From contig NC_065421.1 in the NCBI RefSeq assembly GCF_024362695.1, forward strand, positions 12,896,598 through 12,960,597: 64,000 nucleotides of DNA. Reading direction: 5' to 3'. The translations under genes were made by a program, and so were the position numbers. The DNA is from Pectinophora gossypiella. Taxonomy: Eukaryota > Arthropoda > Insecta > Lepidoptera > Gelechiidae. Below the pieces are notes generated by a model. The model was not told the DNA's origin. It saw nothing but the letters and a program-made list of their open reading frames with translations, and ran no database searches. Numbering within the stretch: position 1 is the stretch's first letter; each line of letters opens with the position of its first letter. Positions 30,501 through 39,680 of the stretch are shown piece by piece.

Positions 30501-31937
30501 AGGGATTGGTTAGAGTTTGTTTCGAGTCTGGCGGCCATGGAGCCAATATTGATAGATAGAAACTTATATATAACAGAGTCAGATACCATCGAGCTCATCG
30601 GTTTCTCAGACGCGTCCAGCTTGACAGCATATGGTTGCTGCGTGTACTTACGAGTCACTAACGCTTCAGGTAATGTGAGATTGCATTTACTCTATTCAAA
30701 GTCCAGAATAAATCCACTTCGTGATACTAACATGACAGTGCCGCGCTTGGAACTTAACGCTGCCTTGCTGCTTTCTAAATTAATAAGGAAAGTCTACGAC
30801 ACGCTTACATTGAAGCTGAAAATAAAACAAGTGTATTTATTCTCGGACTCGCAGATTGTCCTTGCTTGGCTTAATACCGAGCTCACACAGCTCCAAACAT
30901 ATGTTGCGAACAGAGTAAAGGTAGTACGTCAGCATACTGCTGCTTATAAATGGCTATACATAAATACTAAGGATAACCCCGCTGATTACATCAGCAGAGG
31001 AGTAAGTCCTGAAGAGCTCGGCTGTTGTGCAATGTGGTGGCATGGGCCTGAATGTCTGCATGATAGTAAGTACGATTTTCATTACAATGTAGACTTACCA
31101 GCAGTCTTGCCCGACGCCAAACCGCCCGCAGCATTTTCCAGCAACCAGGTATCATCTACCCAAGGTAGTATTTTTGAGCATTTACTAAAATATTCTAGCA
31201 TCCACAAAATGACGCGAATACTTGCATACGTCTTACGGTTTTGCAATAATGTTAATTCTAGTAAAACTAGCATTGTATATAAATATTTATCAAGCGCTGA
31301 ATTGAGTAACGCTTTAATGTTGATTATAAAAAATGATCAACAAACTCATTTCAAACACGAAATAGAGTGTTTGCATAAAAAATGTATGGTAAAAGGTTCC
31401 TTACAGAGCTTGCATCCTTATATTGATAGCGAGGGGCTCTTACGAGTAGGCGGTAGGCTGCACAATGCAGACATATCTTACTCGCAAAAACATCCTATAA
31501 TCTTACCCAAATCCTCTCAAGTCACTAGTTTGATTATAAGAAGTGAGCATGAAAGGCTTTTTTTACATGCTGGTCCTAAACTATTGTTAGCTAATCTCCA
31601 TCAGAGATATTGGATTGTGAATGGGCTTGTAGAAGTTAAGAAAATAACACAAAAATGTATGATTTGTTTTAGACAGAAGGCTACCGCATCGCAACAGCTG
31701 ATGGGGTCCTTGCCTACTGGGAGAGTGACAGCAACCTCACGTGCCTTCGAGAGGGTCGGAGTAGATTACGCTGGGCCAATAAACATAAAACTTTCACGCG
31801 TGAGACGATCCGTTATAGGTAAAGGTTATATCTGCGTTTTTGTTTGTATGCTTCACTACGAAGGCTATACACCTCGAATTAGCATCAGATCTAACCACAG
31901 AAACCTATCTCGCGTGCTTGAAACGATTGGTTTCTAG
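27510..31937 (+). CDS. BEL gag-pol polyprotein (integrase frame broken)
   Basis: ATG at 27510 (context GTGAAATGG) opens a 1475-codon frame. Residues about 120-260: DUF1759 gag domain (ELPTFSGKFTDYVPF). About 320-390: cysteine-rich knuckles (CVYCEYNH, CNLCLGAHAGKC, CSVCKKSHNTLLHC). About 430: aspartic protease ALLDSGSQLSFI. About 730-870: reverse transcriptase with FTYVDDVLYS. About 1030-1110: RNase H region (GFSDASS, LFSDSQIVLAWLN). About 1345-1385: integrase zinc site H-H-CxxC (CMICFRQ). About 1417: first integrase Asp (VGVDYAGP). After about base 31848 the frame leaves integrase and reads an unrelated ~30-residue tail. Makes virus-like particles and cDNA in intact relatives. Confidence 0.95.
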   Translation: MAEKSHSSKGLKEAVASRGYLKGTLTRLHQFCIKKDDVPNTDIEILVSKRERLTSTFKEYESLNKCILALNPDDNEDYTDTDNKFYYCICTLDREIRRREPRIENPPPTTTMTSPATPLSKINLPPIELPTFSGKFTDYVPFINLYMSLIHNNPSLDCVQKLYYLRSYVKNEPFEMIKNLPLTSDSYEKALNLLDKRFNNKFKILNDHIHTIFDIKSVVKSTASCLREFVAVVRQNIAAISNLDPNVKYWDAIILCILSRKLDTYTARAYQLDRDMEKEPTLNDFLSFLDQRALALENAEPGNAQYRSPNAKVVTHVTKEEQACVYCEYNHKLFTCKNFNLLPVNERLKFINDKKLCNLCLGAHAGKCRYHFRCSVCKKSHNTLLHCDEKPISAASPVTLMTGNYNNDVLLPTAKVKVIAQDGTEVHLRALLDSGSQLSFITSEAVQLLGFKPAQVDTNVIGITNAKSNLKSCLPLDIHSMNLPFKTIATCHVVDAITCKLPQIEWDMTGFTIPENIKLADDQFNVPGDIHLLMGADIFFQILLPTELPSSSRATPHSARQPSLINTKFGYIIAGSLPQRSINKVCNKVSLKCITCEADVDNTLTQFWKTESVPQIFNETNSEQELTEHIFQNTVQLKDKQFEVALPLKLPIGDINDTLGESFHFALKRFLNLEKKLHNNPNLFSEYKKFIYEYISLNHGHYVDIEQYDLNKDAVYFLPHHAVIKEGNKTTKLRTVFDGSMKTNKKVSLNDLLINGPIVQRDLFDILLLFRLGNYTITTDIKRMFRNIKVSPEYTSLQNILWRDDPNDSVRCIRLDTVTYGLKSSSYLATRCLDELARLHERDLPLASFILKNFTYVDDVLYSDNDLENILEAKSQLRDLLNHGSFQTHKWSSNDTRILTDIPTSDQHFDDLELQEDDCSLKALGLCLVMKSDQFKISCPEPFDQSKVTKRNILSYIGKFYDPMGFVSPIIVQAKVIMQRLWAVNTDWDATVPNDIKRDWLEFVSSLAAMEPILIDRNLYITESDTIELIGFSDASSLTAYGCCVYLRVTNASGNVRLHLLYSKSRINPLRDTNMTVPRLELNAALLLSKLIRKVYDTLTLKLKIKQVYLFSDSQIVLAWLNTELTQLQTYVANRVKVVRQHTAAYKWLYINTKDNPADYISRGVSPEELGCCAMWWHGPECLHDSKYDFHYNVDLPAVLPDAKPPAAFSSNQVSSTQGSIFEHLLKYSSIHKMTRILAYVLRFCNNVNSSKTSIVYKYLSSAELSNALMLIIKNDQQTHFKHEIECLHKKCMVKGSLQSLHPYIDSEGLLRVGGRLHNADISYSQKHPIILPKSSQVTSLIIRSEHERLFLHAGPKLLLANLHQRYWIVNGLVEVKKITQKCMICFRQKATASQQLMGSLPTGRVTATSRAFERVGVDYAGPINIKLSRVRRSVIGKGYICVFVCMLHYEGYTPRISIRSNHRNLSRVLETIGF

Positions 31938-32673
31938 AAGAGGATTACCCAAAGAAATCTACTCTGACAATGCTGCCACTTTCAGGTGTGCGAGGAACCA
32001 GTTAGTTGAGCTCTATAATCTGCAGTCATCACAAAGACACCAGGCTCAGGTATATGAATTTGCTGCCCAAAGGGCCATAGATTTCCATTTCATTCCTGCG
32101 TATTCGCCTACCTTTGGTGGTCTTTGGGAGGCTGCGGTGAAGAGTACCAAGTACCATTTAAAAAGGGTACTTCAAAATAATGTATTAACTTATGAACAGC
32201 TTAACACTGTTCTTACTGAGATTGAATGTATACTTAATTCTAGGCCTCTAATGCCATTGTCAACTTCAGATGTAAATGATTACACTTATTTGACACCTGG
32301 TCACTTTCTAATTGGAAATGCTCTCACTATGTATCCTGAAAAAGACATTAATAACATTCCAATTAATAGATTAAAGTTTTGGCAACAATGTATACAGATA
32401 AAACAATCATTCTGGAAATTGTGGCATAAACAGTATTTAAATGTTCTCCAGAACCGCCCTAAGTGGCGCATTGAGCAGTCAGACATTAAAGTCGGTATTC
32501 TAGTCATACTGAAAGAGGACAATACCCCCTCTGCCACATGGCCTATGGCCAGAGTTACTAATGTCTTTCCTGGAAAGGACAATAAAATTAGAACTGTAGA
32601 AGTAACTACCTCAAATGGGAAAAAACATACCCGTGCTATTAATAAGGTGTGTATATTGCCTATTAGCGATTAA
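31840..32673 (+). CDS. BEL integrase core C-part and DUF5641 (shifted frame)
   Basis: Continues integrase one base out of phase with gag-pol. It holds TTKAIHLELASDLTTE, second catalytic Asp in IYSDNAATF, catalytic Glu in GGLWEAAVKSTK, then a DUF5641-type end (FWQQCIQIKQSFW, PMARVTNVFPG, CILPI). No ATG suits the start; it is not an independent gene. The join region contains a tandem TTTG that fits a four-base micro-duplication. Programmed frameshifting is unlikely because BEL elements normally use one frame and the break is mid-domain. Confidence 0.92.
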   Translation: MFVCFTTKAIHLELASDLTTETYLACLKRLVSRRGLPKEIYSDNAATFRCARNQLVELYNLQSSQRHQAQVYEFAAQRAIDFHFIPAYSPTFGGLWEAAVKSTKYHLKRVLQNNVLTYEQLNTVLTEIECILNSRPLMPLSTSDVNDYTYLTPGHFLIGNALTMYPEKDINNIPINRLKFWQQCIQIKQSFWKLWHKQYLNVLQNRPKWRIEQSDIKVGILVILKEDNTPSATWPMARVTNVFPGKDNKIRTVEVTTSNGKKHTRAINKVCILPISD

Positions 32674-33114
32674 TATTATTTTATTTTTACTTTTTTTCTA
32701 AGGTTAAAGTTATACCTATCTTTTTTTAAATGGAGTAGGTATGTAAACTTAATGTTTAAATTCATTTTTTTAATTCATTTATAAAAACTCAATAAGTAAA
32801 ATTATTTGATATAAGTTTCTTATGTGCACTCTCAATTGTAAGCTTTCATTAGTGTTGTATTATGAATTGTATAATGTTTAAAAGTTGATGCACTTTCTTT
32901 CATTTTGTGATAAATTTTATACATTAACTTTCATGTTTAGATTTTTGACACAGTTACAGTAATTATTGTTAAAGTTGACATGCTTTCGTACAATATTTCA
33001 TATTGTGATTCTGTTGTATATGTTTAAAGTACATGTGCTTTCATCCAGTTTAGGTTGATGTATAGAAATTGTATAAGTTTAAGTTTTGATAACTTTACTT
33101 CTTGAGGCGCAGCA
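32674..33114 (+). other. BEL 3' region before LTR
   Basis: AT-rich, non-coding. The purine stretch GAGGCGCAG just before the 3' LTR is the only candidate polypurine tract, and it is weak. TGCTTTC-containing phrases recur (CACTTTCTTTCATTTTGTGA, GTGCTTTCATCCAG), hinting at a degenerate short repeat. Confidence 0.6.
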
Positions 33115-33348
33115 TGTTGACAATTGCAACATAAAAATACCTTTTAAAAAAAAGGTTATAAAAAATATTCATTCTTTACTATTTTTAAATTAATTTTGTA
33201 TTCATCGAACTTCTCTTATTGTCGGACGTGTTTGTAACCTTTATAATTTCTACTTAAACCGAATTATATACGAAGTGGCAAAACAATCAGCGTTTCCTTT
33301 AATACAGTTTGCGAGTGGTGAAATAATCAGTCCACACACATTTTAACA
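33115..33348 (+). repeat. BEL 3' LTR (234 bp)
   Basis: Same as the 5' LTR with one extra A. Followed by the CTTGT TSD at 33349-33353. Confidence 0.96.
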
Positions 33349-33359
33349 CTTGTAAACTT

Positions 33360-33505
33360 AACATAAGCTGGCGACTATACCCCAATTGGGGTAGTCAGAG
33401 TCATCCATCGTTAAGTACCCACGCCTCACCAAGCTTTCTGTTAGACCAACGTGATAGGCGGTGAGCCGTATCGCCGTATATAATCGTCGCGCTAACTATG
33501 TTAGT
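33360..33505 (-). repeat. Dispersed repeat M
   Basis: AACATAAGCTGGCGACTATA, CCCCAATTGGGGTAGTCAGA, CGCCTCACCAAGCTTTCTGT and GGCGGTGAGCCGTATCGCC. Longest copy of repeat M. The BEL insertion lies at its edge. Confidence 0.65.
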
Positions 33506-33522
33506 GATGACTGCACTCAAAT

Positions 33523-33663
33523 AGTATTTTATGCAACAGTTGTATAAGAAGGGTCAAAAAATGCGAGTGGCGTGAGTTGCGATGTGAGCCTTGGCGAACA
33601 TCGCAATAAGAGACGCCACGAGTATTTTTTGACCTAGTTATACAACGTTGCATACAATACTTT
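33523..33663. mobile_element. 141-bp foldback (hairpin) element
   Basis: Left arm AGTATTTTATGCAACAGTTG, GGGTCAAAAAATGCGAGTGG; right arm GCCACGAGTATTTTTTGACC, ACAACGTTGCATACAATACT. Arms of about 63 bp pair nearly end to end around an 11-bp centre. Non-coding; a palindromic MITE whose TSD was not resolved. Confidence 0.8.
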
Positions 33664-34019
33664 TTCTACGACGACGTAATTTTAAACGAAACACAAAAAA
33701 TTTCCAATTTATTTTCCAACGCGCGGGAAAATGGCGGCAAATGTATACTTTTTTTTTTATAGTATATCTATGGCACCAAACAAAGTAAAGGTGCCAGTTT
33801 CCAGGTCAAAAAAAAAAAACAACAACAATGCTTTTTTGGCGACATTATAGTACAGTTACACTTTGTAAACAATGCTTTTATAGGCCATAGAGCGTACACT
33901 TTTTCAAAGAGTTTAATTATGTATGTACTTATATTAGACTTTTTGGTTATTTAAATGCCAGATTAAAGTAGAGGAGTAGAAAAATAAATTAATACAACAA
34001 CAACAGACTAGATGTTGTT

Positions 34020-34681
34020 TTATTTTTATTATTATTATTATTATTATTGGAAGCACAGGCAGCACCTTGTGCTGATGCGTGCTTATCACTTCACTTGTGC
34101 TCATGATTGTTCATATATTTGTCAAGCCTATTTTTAAAAGAGTTCACTGAGGGAGCACTGATCACAGATTCTGGCAGTTCATTCCACGCGTCCACTACAC
34201 GGTTGGGCAAAAAGTGATATCGAGGGTTGCTAGTACCTTTGGAGCGTGAGAGTTTTAGCGAGTGTCCTCTCAGATTGATGTTTTGGTTCAGTACATAGAT
34301 GTCTTTCAAGGCATTAACATTATAGTATTCAGTAAGAATTTTAAACGTTTCAATGAGATCTCCACGTTGCCTACGATACTCCAAGGTGGTTAAACCAAGT
34401 GTAGATAGTCGAAGCTCATATTCAACATTACGCATGACTGTCACCATTTTTGTTGCTCTTCTTTGGACTCTCTCTAGTAATGCAATGTCCTTCCGAAAGT
34501 AAGGACTCCATATTTGAAACCCATGTTCTAACAGCGGTCTGACGTAAGTTTTGTAAAGCCTAAGAAACAATTCCTTGTCTATATGATAAAAAGCTTTTCT
34601 AATCATGTATAGGAGGGAGTTAGCCTTCTTAGTGTGAGTTTTATGGTGAATGTTGTATTCACTTGTAATAGGCTTACACAT
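34020..34681 (-). pseudogene. CR1/Jockey-like LINE reverse transcriptase C-terminus
   Basis: 196-codon open frame (34681-34091) in the post-catalytic part of a non-LTR reverse transcriptase: LFLRLYKTYVRPLLEHGFQI, WSPYFRKDIALLERVQRRAT, KMVTVMRNVEYELRL, RYHFLPNRVVDAWNELPESV and SFKNRLDKYM. YxxxVRPxLEY..W and ERVQRRATK are typical of CR1/Rex/Jockey groups. The catalytic FADD region lies upstream of the truncation and is absent. The 3' tail is an (ATT)n array at 34025-34048, i.e. (AAT)n on the coding strand. Only the 3' end inserted; it stays open, so it is fairly young. Confidence 0.88.
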
Positions 34682-34942
34682 AAGTACTGTTTTACTTTGT
34701 TTAATTATGTTCTAACTAAATGTTATAATGAGCATAGCTGTAAGTGATCCATAAATAAATAAATAATAAATAAATAATAACTCATTGGTGCAAGTCCATT
34801 ACCGGGGTTTGAACCGGCGCCTTTCGTCGCATACGGTCAAATTCATGATAATCGCAGTTATTCAAAATTGTAATGCGTCAAAATATCAAAGTGACAATAT
34901 AGCAAAGCGTCAAAATACCTACTGAACATATCGCTAAAATTA

Positions 34943-35072
34943 GATAGTTTCCAACTAGTCAAATCAGTTACTTTCTACCAATCGTCAAAACACGAAATTA
35001 CTATGGTATTTGTATGAAAAAGCAACCTGTGACTTTATAGAAAAAGTGACAAAATGTCGCACTTATTATTAC
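34943..35072 (+). repeat. Family G repeat, truncated by SINE-A
   Basis: GATAGTTTCCAACTAGTCAA through GTCGCACTTATTATTACAT, exactly where a minus-strand SINE-A begins; the 3' half is not found beyond the SINE, so a deletion accompanied or followed the insertion. Confidence 0.75.
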
Positions 35073-35405
35073 ATACATACATACATAAACAGCCTATATA
35101 CGTCCCACTGCTAGGCACAGGCCTCCCCTCAATCAACCGGAGGGGGTATGGAGCATACTCCACCACGCTGCTCCAACGCGGGTTGGTGGAGGTGTTTTTT
35201 ACGGCTAATAGCCGGGACCAACGGCTTAACGTGCCCTCCGAAGCACGGAATCATCTTACTTTTTCGGACAATCAGGTGATTCAAGCCTGAAAAGTCCAAA
35301 CAAAAGACAGTCTCACAAAATGATTTCGACAATGTCCCCATCGGGAATCGAACTCGGACCTCCAGATCGTGAGCCTAACGCTCTAACCACTAGACCACGG
35401 AGGCT
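35073..35405 (-). repeat. SINE-A, full length
   Basis: (TACA)n tail at left, then CCCACTGCTAGGCACAGG, shared core, and the complete tRNA head GCCTCCGTGGTCTAGTGG at right with an intact B box. No TSD, consistent with a rearranged flank: left is family G, right is repeat L. Confidence 0.92.
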
Positions 35406-35600
35406 GTTAAAAGACAGCATCACGCCTGTATCTCCGAAGGGTTAGGTAGAGGTGTATGTAGGAAAGTGAGAATACTATGGAAGGATAATGAATGGGAATT
35501 TGATTGTTTATGGCATGAAATGAGGATGGTTAATGAATGGCACGTAAGGCAGTTTTAAAAAGTAAGAAAGGCGGGTCTTTGGTGCGATGTCGGTCGGGTT
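35406..35600 (+). repeat. Repeat L fragment
   Basis: CATCACGCCTGTATCTCCGA, GGTTAGGTAGAGGTGTATGT. The same phrase (CACGCCTGTATCCCCAAAGG) recurs at 39555, 42362, 43225 and 53965. Further sequence to 35600 (GGCACGTAAGGCAGTTTTAA) is LINE-like but not identified. Confidence 0.45.
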
Positions 35601-36680
35601 AGAGGATTTTGTTAAAACTAATCCAATCAAAAACATAAATGTGAAATGAGAGCCAAGTTCAATATTATGATAAATGCCTTGATTGTTGACTTCAACGACA
35701 AAAGAAGTGAGATCTAAATGGGTGCCAAGTTCAATGGTCAGTCTTGAAATTTATTTATAAGTAACAGTATAACATATCATATCTTCTTATAACATAAGAT
35801 AATGTATTGTAGCCTAAGGTCTGACTTGGCCAAATTTGATACGTTTATGTGAAATAGTTTTTGATTTATGCGGGGGTCAAAAATGGCTCCAAATGGTTCG
35901 TGTAATATTACCACACGGTGCGGCTCGCCAGTTCTGTTTCTGGAACTTGGCTTGCCACGCTACCGCGTGCCTAGATTAAAATATAAGGAGTAAAGATATT
36001 TAAAATATCCCGTGTTATTTCTATATTCTACATGTATATATACCACCAGTCGTTTTACTCCTCGCCAGTTATGTTTAAGTCCCATTAAAGGTAACATTTA
36101 AGGAGAGAGCCACAAGGTCGTTTCCATTGGTGCAATATCAATAGGTATAAAAAACCTACGAAGGAATATTCATAAAATCAGTTTTATAAGAAAGTACGAT
36201 TAAAAAATTGTTAGACTTCTATTTTATCTTTCATTTAACTTTAAAAAAAAACTTATATTAATCTGCAAAATTAAATTTGTTTTCTACGAAAACAAGTATT
36301 GCATACTTCGTAATTTATGATAAAGTTTTATAAGTTTTTATTTCAACTAAATTATCTTGAGTCATTAAAATAAGAAATTTAATTACTTTAAAAGTTATAA
36401 ACCGATTACATTATTGTTTTTTATTCGAAGACTAAGTTAAAGGGTTTCATTAGTGATTAGCAAACAGAAGTTAAAAGTGCTTAGATGTAGCCTAAACTTA
36501 TGCCGAGTTAATACTATAAAATTCCATTAAAAAAACATTAGGAGACAAAAATAAGAATAAATATTTGTAAGCCTGGCTTGCTGAGGACAAACATAGGTCA
36601 ATGTAAAATGTAGCGCCATTTTATAAGGCTCTAGAAACAAAATGTTTCTTTTAGACATCAAATTTATAAACTGCTATACT
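35601..36680. other. Unassigned AT-rich DNA
   Basis: No window repeat, long ORF or inverted ends were seen. The stretch 36180-36560 is very AT-rich. Confidence 0.4.
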
Positions 36681-36987
36681 GGTGCTAATTCCTGTAAATA
36701 CCATCTAATTTTATTTTAAGTTATATCTGTCATTTTCTTATCCGCCGAAAAGGAAAGGGACGGGTAATCGACAAGCATGAAATTTATGGAACACACGTCA
36801 ATTTTAAGCACAAATCTAAACCAACCGTCTAAAAATTTTACGTCAGTCAATAACCCGACACATTAATTTACTCATTCTTCCTAAAATTAAGAGCTGTGAA
36901 TCATCCGTCCCTTTCCTTTTCGACGGATATGAAAATGACGGATATAACTTAAAATAAAATTAGGCGGTGTCTGCAGGAATCGGGGCC
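36681..36987 (-). mobile_element. MITE family E (307 bp, short form)
   Basis: GGTGCTAATTCCTGTAAATA at left and AATCGGGGCC at right, i.e. opposite orientation to 6610. It lacks about 70 bp of centre present in the long form (the ATCCGTTTGACGTGCTGTCT region). Confidence 0.85.
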
Positions 36988-37159
36988 AATATCTACTTAA
37001 ATTATTGTATATTTTTACTTATAAATATTTCGTAGATCTATCGTATCTCGTGTTTTACGAGACTGTGTGCTTCTTAATTTATAATGCTTTCGTAATTTCT
37101 CAATGAATGTTGATTTTTCTTTGAGAAGGATTGAAAGTGTGTGTAATAGTCCTACTCTT

Positions 37160-37275
37160 AAGGTTTTCTTCTTATCATGTGGGTTATGGGGTGGAATACC
37201 AGCTTCATCGACCCTGGTGTCAGGGTTATGATTGAGCTGCCACAGGCCACTGACATGGCTCATGTAACGATTACT
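37160..37275 (-). repeat. SINE-C 3' fragment
   Basis: TCTTATCATGTGGGTTATGG, CATCGACCCTGGTGTCAGGG and CTGACATGGCTCATGTAACG: minus-strand tail and middle, without the head. Confidence 0.75.
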
Positions 37276-37423
37276 CAAAGAAAGAAAGAAAGAAAATATT
37301 TATTTCCATATTGGACGCCACATTTACAAACTTAAACTACAGAAATAATAAAAAAAACAAAGACAAAAAGACAAATAATTACACAATGGAGGCGCCCAAA
37401 ATAAAAAAAGACCTCCCTCAAAA
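37276..37423 (-). repeat. LINE 3' end with (GAAA)n
   Basis: (AAAG)n at 37280-37296, then TATTTATTTCCATATTGGAC, GCCACATTTACAAACTTAAA. Similar openings (TTTATT...GGACGCCACA) occur at 44510 and 54200, so this is a minus-strand LINE terminus whose coding part is missing. Confidence 0.5.
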
Positions 37424-37603
37424 AAGGAGATGTCCTTAGAAAAGGTTCAATACGATCTACTCTGAACCGGCGTGCGTGTATGAAGCAATTGATGAATGTG
37501 GAGGAAGCAAGAGAAGTGTGTCAGGATCGAAGCAAATGGAATTCTATAGTCTCTGCTTACCCCGGTGGGAAATAGGCGTGAGTTTATGTATGTATGTATG
37601 TAA
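37424..37603 (+). pseudogene. RTE-like LINE 3' end
   Basis: GGAGATGTCCTTAGAAAAGG, ACTCTGAACCGGCGTGCGTG, GTCAGGATCGAAGCAAATGG, stop, AATAGGCGTGAGTTTATGTA then (TATG)n. Best-preserved RTE 3' terminus in the window. Confidence 0.85.
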
Positions 37604-37612
37604 CCTTAATAG

Positions 37613-37790
37613 TAAGATGATCCGTGCTTCGGAAGGCACGTTAAGCCGTTGGTCCCGGCTGCATTAGCAGTCGTTAATATCCATCAATCCGCACTGGGCC
37701 CGCGTGGTGGTTTAAGGCCCGATCTCCCTATCCATCCATAGGGAAGGCCCGTGCCCCAGCAGTGGGGACGTTAATGGGTTGATGATGATG
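37613..37790 (+). repeat. SINE-B/SINE-C recombinant fragment
   Basis: Starts AGTAAGATGATCCGTGCTTC, the SINE-C version of the core entry, and then switches to the SINE-B 3' half (GCTGCATTAGCAGTCGTTAA, CACTGGGCCCGCGTGGTGG, GTGCCCCAGCAGTGGGGACG, TTGATGATGATG). The switch lies within the shared core. No tRNA head. Confidence 0.75.
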
Positions 37791-38547
37791 TGCATGATTT
37801 GGAGGGTATGGTTCCCAGCTGGTCTTATTGTCAGCGTATCGGGATCTGATGATGAGATCTCAGAGAAATTGGGGGCAAAAGAAAGGGGGGGATTGCCCCC
37901 TTTTTAGTGTGCTTTTAGTGTATTTTTCAAAGCTACACCAGACTCCAAACACTAAGTATAGAACGCCAACTCTCCGCTCCCTATTAGCCTAGGTTTAACT
38001 CAATAAGACCCCTCCCTTCACCCCCCGTTCCTCTCGTCTTACTTTACTCATCAATCGTATGGACGTCAGACGTCAAACACACAGATGTGCGTGTACGATA
38101 ACGTCAATGTGTAGTGTCTGTATCAAACGAGGTGTTTTGTATGAAGTGTCCGAGCTGTGTTTACGATGTCACTAATACCGTGCATAGGTTATGTCTATAT
38201 GTAGGTATGTATGTAAGATATACAGAATCATATTAAAAACTTCTCCCATCTGTCCCTTTTGTCAAAATGTTATTAGGAGTATAAAACAAATTGGTGTGAA
38301 TCTCCAAAAGCAACGAGCAAACGCGGGAATTTATTATTTAAGCTAAAATGAAGTGGCTAGCGGGTGGTCGTTTGTTTTCTTCCTTTGAAGTCGTGTTCTC
38401 AAATCTTTGTTGAAATGTTCTTTCTAGGGTCGTTCCTATGCTGCGTGCGTAATACAAAATGCAATAGGTAACATTTTATGTGGCTACGTGAACGCTATCC
38501 GCAAAACAATTGACGAATAAGTCGCGTAAAAAAAGAATAAGTACATA

Positions 38548-38689
38548 CAGTCATGAGCAATACAATGTACCCACTTTAGGACTCTGTCGCACTAACATAT
38601 TTGACATTTAGTGAGACTTACTGTTCAATTTGTCAAAAAAGTTAATGTGACATGGTACCAAAGTGTATACATATTAATGCTCGGGACCG
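38548..38689 (+). mobile_element. 142-bp TA-flanked MITE
   Basis: Ends CAGTCATGAGCAATA and, inward from the right, CGGTCCCGAGCATTAA; TA at 38546-38547 and 38690-38691. A Tc1/mariner-type non-autonomous element. A 70-codon frame that crosses it is incidental. Confidence 0.72.
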
Positions 38690-39103
38690 TACACAAACTC
38701 ATGCTTATTTCTTTATCACAGTTGACAACAAAAAAGCCATCTCAAGCACAGACCGAGAGCATCCCTTACAGATGGCAAATTGAAAAACCCCGTCTGACTG
38801 CGGCGACTGTCGCAATTTGTTAATGGCCGCCAGGTTTTAACTGCGCTGTGCTGTGGACCTGTCACTTCCCAGTGGCTGTACTAGACCACAAAATATTAAA
38901 AAGTCCTATTATAACAGCGTCTGTCTATATCCGCGCCTCAAAGTGAAGGTATTTAAACTTTAAGAAGGATATAACAGGCTACATATTGTTATCTATCTAT
39001 ATTTTGTGAATGTGATTTTTCCCGTATTGTAAATAATGTTTGTATATGTCTGCAAAGATAGTTCGGTGGGCTTTAGCCATAAGATTAATTTTAAGACCAA
39101 ATT

Positions 39104-39400
39104 GGTGCTAATTCCTGTAAATACCATCTAATTTTATTTTAGGTTATATCTGTCATTTTCTTATCCGCCGAAAAGGAAAGGGACGGGTAATCGACAAGCA
39201 TAAAATTTATGGAACACACGTCAATTTTAAGCACAAATCTAAAACAACCGTCTAAAAATTCGCCCGGGTTATTCATTTATTTACTCATTCTTCCTAAAAT
39301 TAAGAGCTGTCAATCATCCGTCCCTTTCCTTTTCGGCGGATAAGAAAATGACAGGTATAACTTAAAGTAAAATTAAGAGATGTCTGCAGGAATCGGGGCC
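39104..39400 (-). mobile_element. MITE family E (297 bp, short form)
   Basis: Left GGTGCTAATTCCTGTAAATA, right GCAGGAATCGGGGCC, ATT on both sides (39101-39103, 39401-39403). Same orientation and short form as 36681, but with its own differences (TTCGCCCGGGTTATTC retained). Confidence 0.87.
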
Positions 39401-39550
39401 ATTATGTACCTAAATTCATACAATAAATGATTTGATTGTTTTATAGTTTTGAACGACTCATATATTCGTGGTGATAAGTTACCTACCAACTATGGAACAA
39501 ACACTAATACTACGTATAAACGGGACACTCTTCACTAACATAACGTAACA

Positions 39551-39680
39551 TATCATCACGCTTGTATCCCCAAAGGGGTAGGCAGAGGTATCTAATATAC
39601 ACAAACTCCTTGCGAGATATGTTTAAGAGCCACGCAATAGGGCGCGAGCCTATCGCCCCGCAATAAGCTTGAATAAATAA
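39551..39680 (+). repeat. Repeat L fragment
   Basis: CATCACGCTTGTATCCCCAA, GGGGTAGGCAGAGGTATCTA, ACACAAACTCCTTGCGAGAT. Matches 43225-43300 and 53965-54030. Confidence 0.5.

Larger units (their letters stand above)
26629..33348 (+). mobile_element. BEL/Pao LTR retrotransposon, near-complete
   Basis: 6.7 kb element: 5' LTR, primer-binding site, ~630-bp leader, gag-pol, short AT-rich 3' region, 3' LTR, and a 5-bp TSD. Domain order gag (DUF1759, zinc knuckles), aspartic protease, reverse transcriptase, RNase H, integrase, DUF5641 is that of insect BEL/Pao. No envelope-like frame follows pol. LTRs differ by one A in an A run only, so insertion is very recent. A frame break within integrase makes this copy defective as written unless a frameshift occurs. 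The target was unassigned DNA next to repeat M. Confidence 0.96.

Noticed and set aside
27190..32582. Minus-strand frames across the BEL element
   Set aside because: Antisense shadows of gag-pol without known domains.
32674..33114. Possible envelope gene after BEL pol
   Set aside because: No open frame of useful length before the 3' LTR.
34732..34785. (AAATAAAT)n tract as a poly(A) signal of a gene
   Set aside because: Likely a simple-sequence LINE tail; no upstream coding sequence on that strand.
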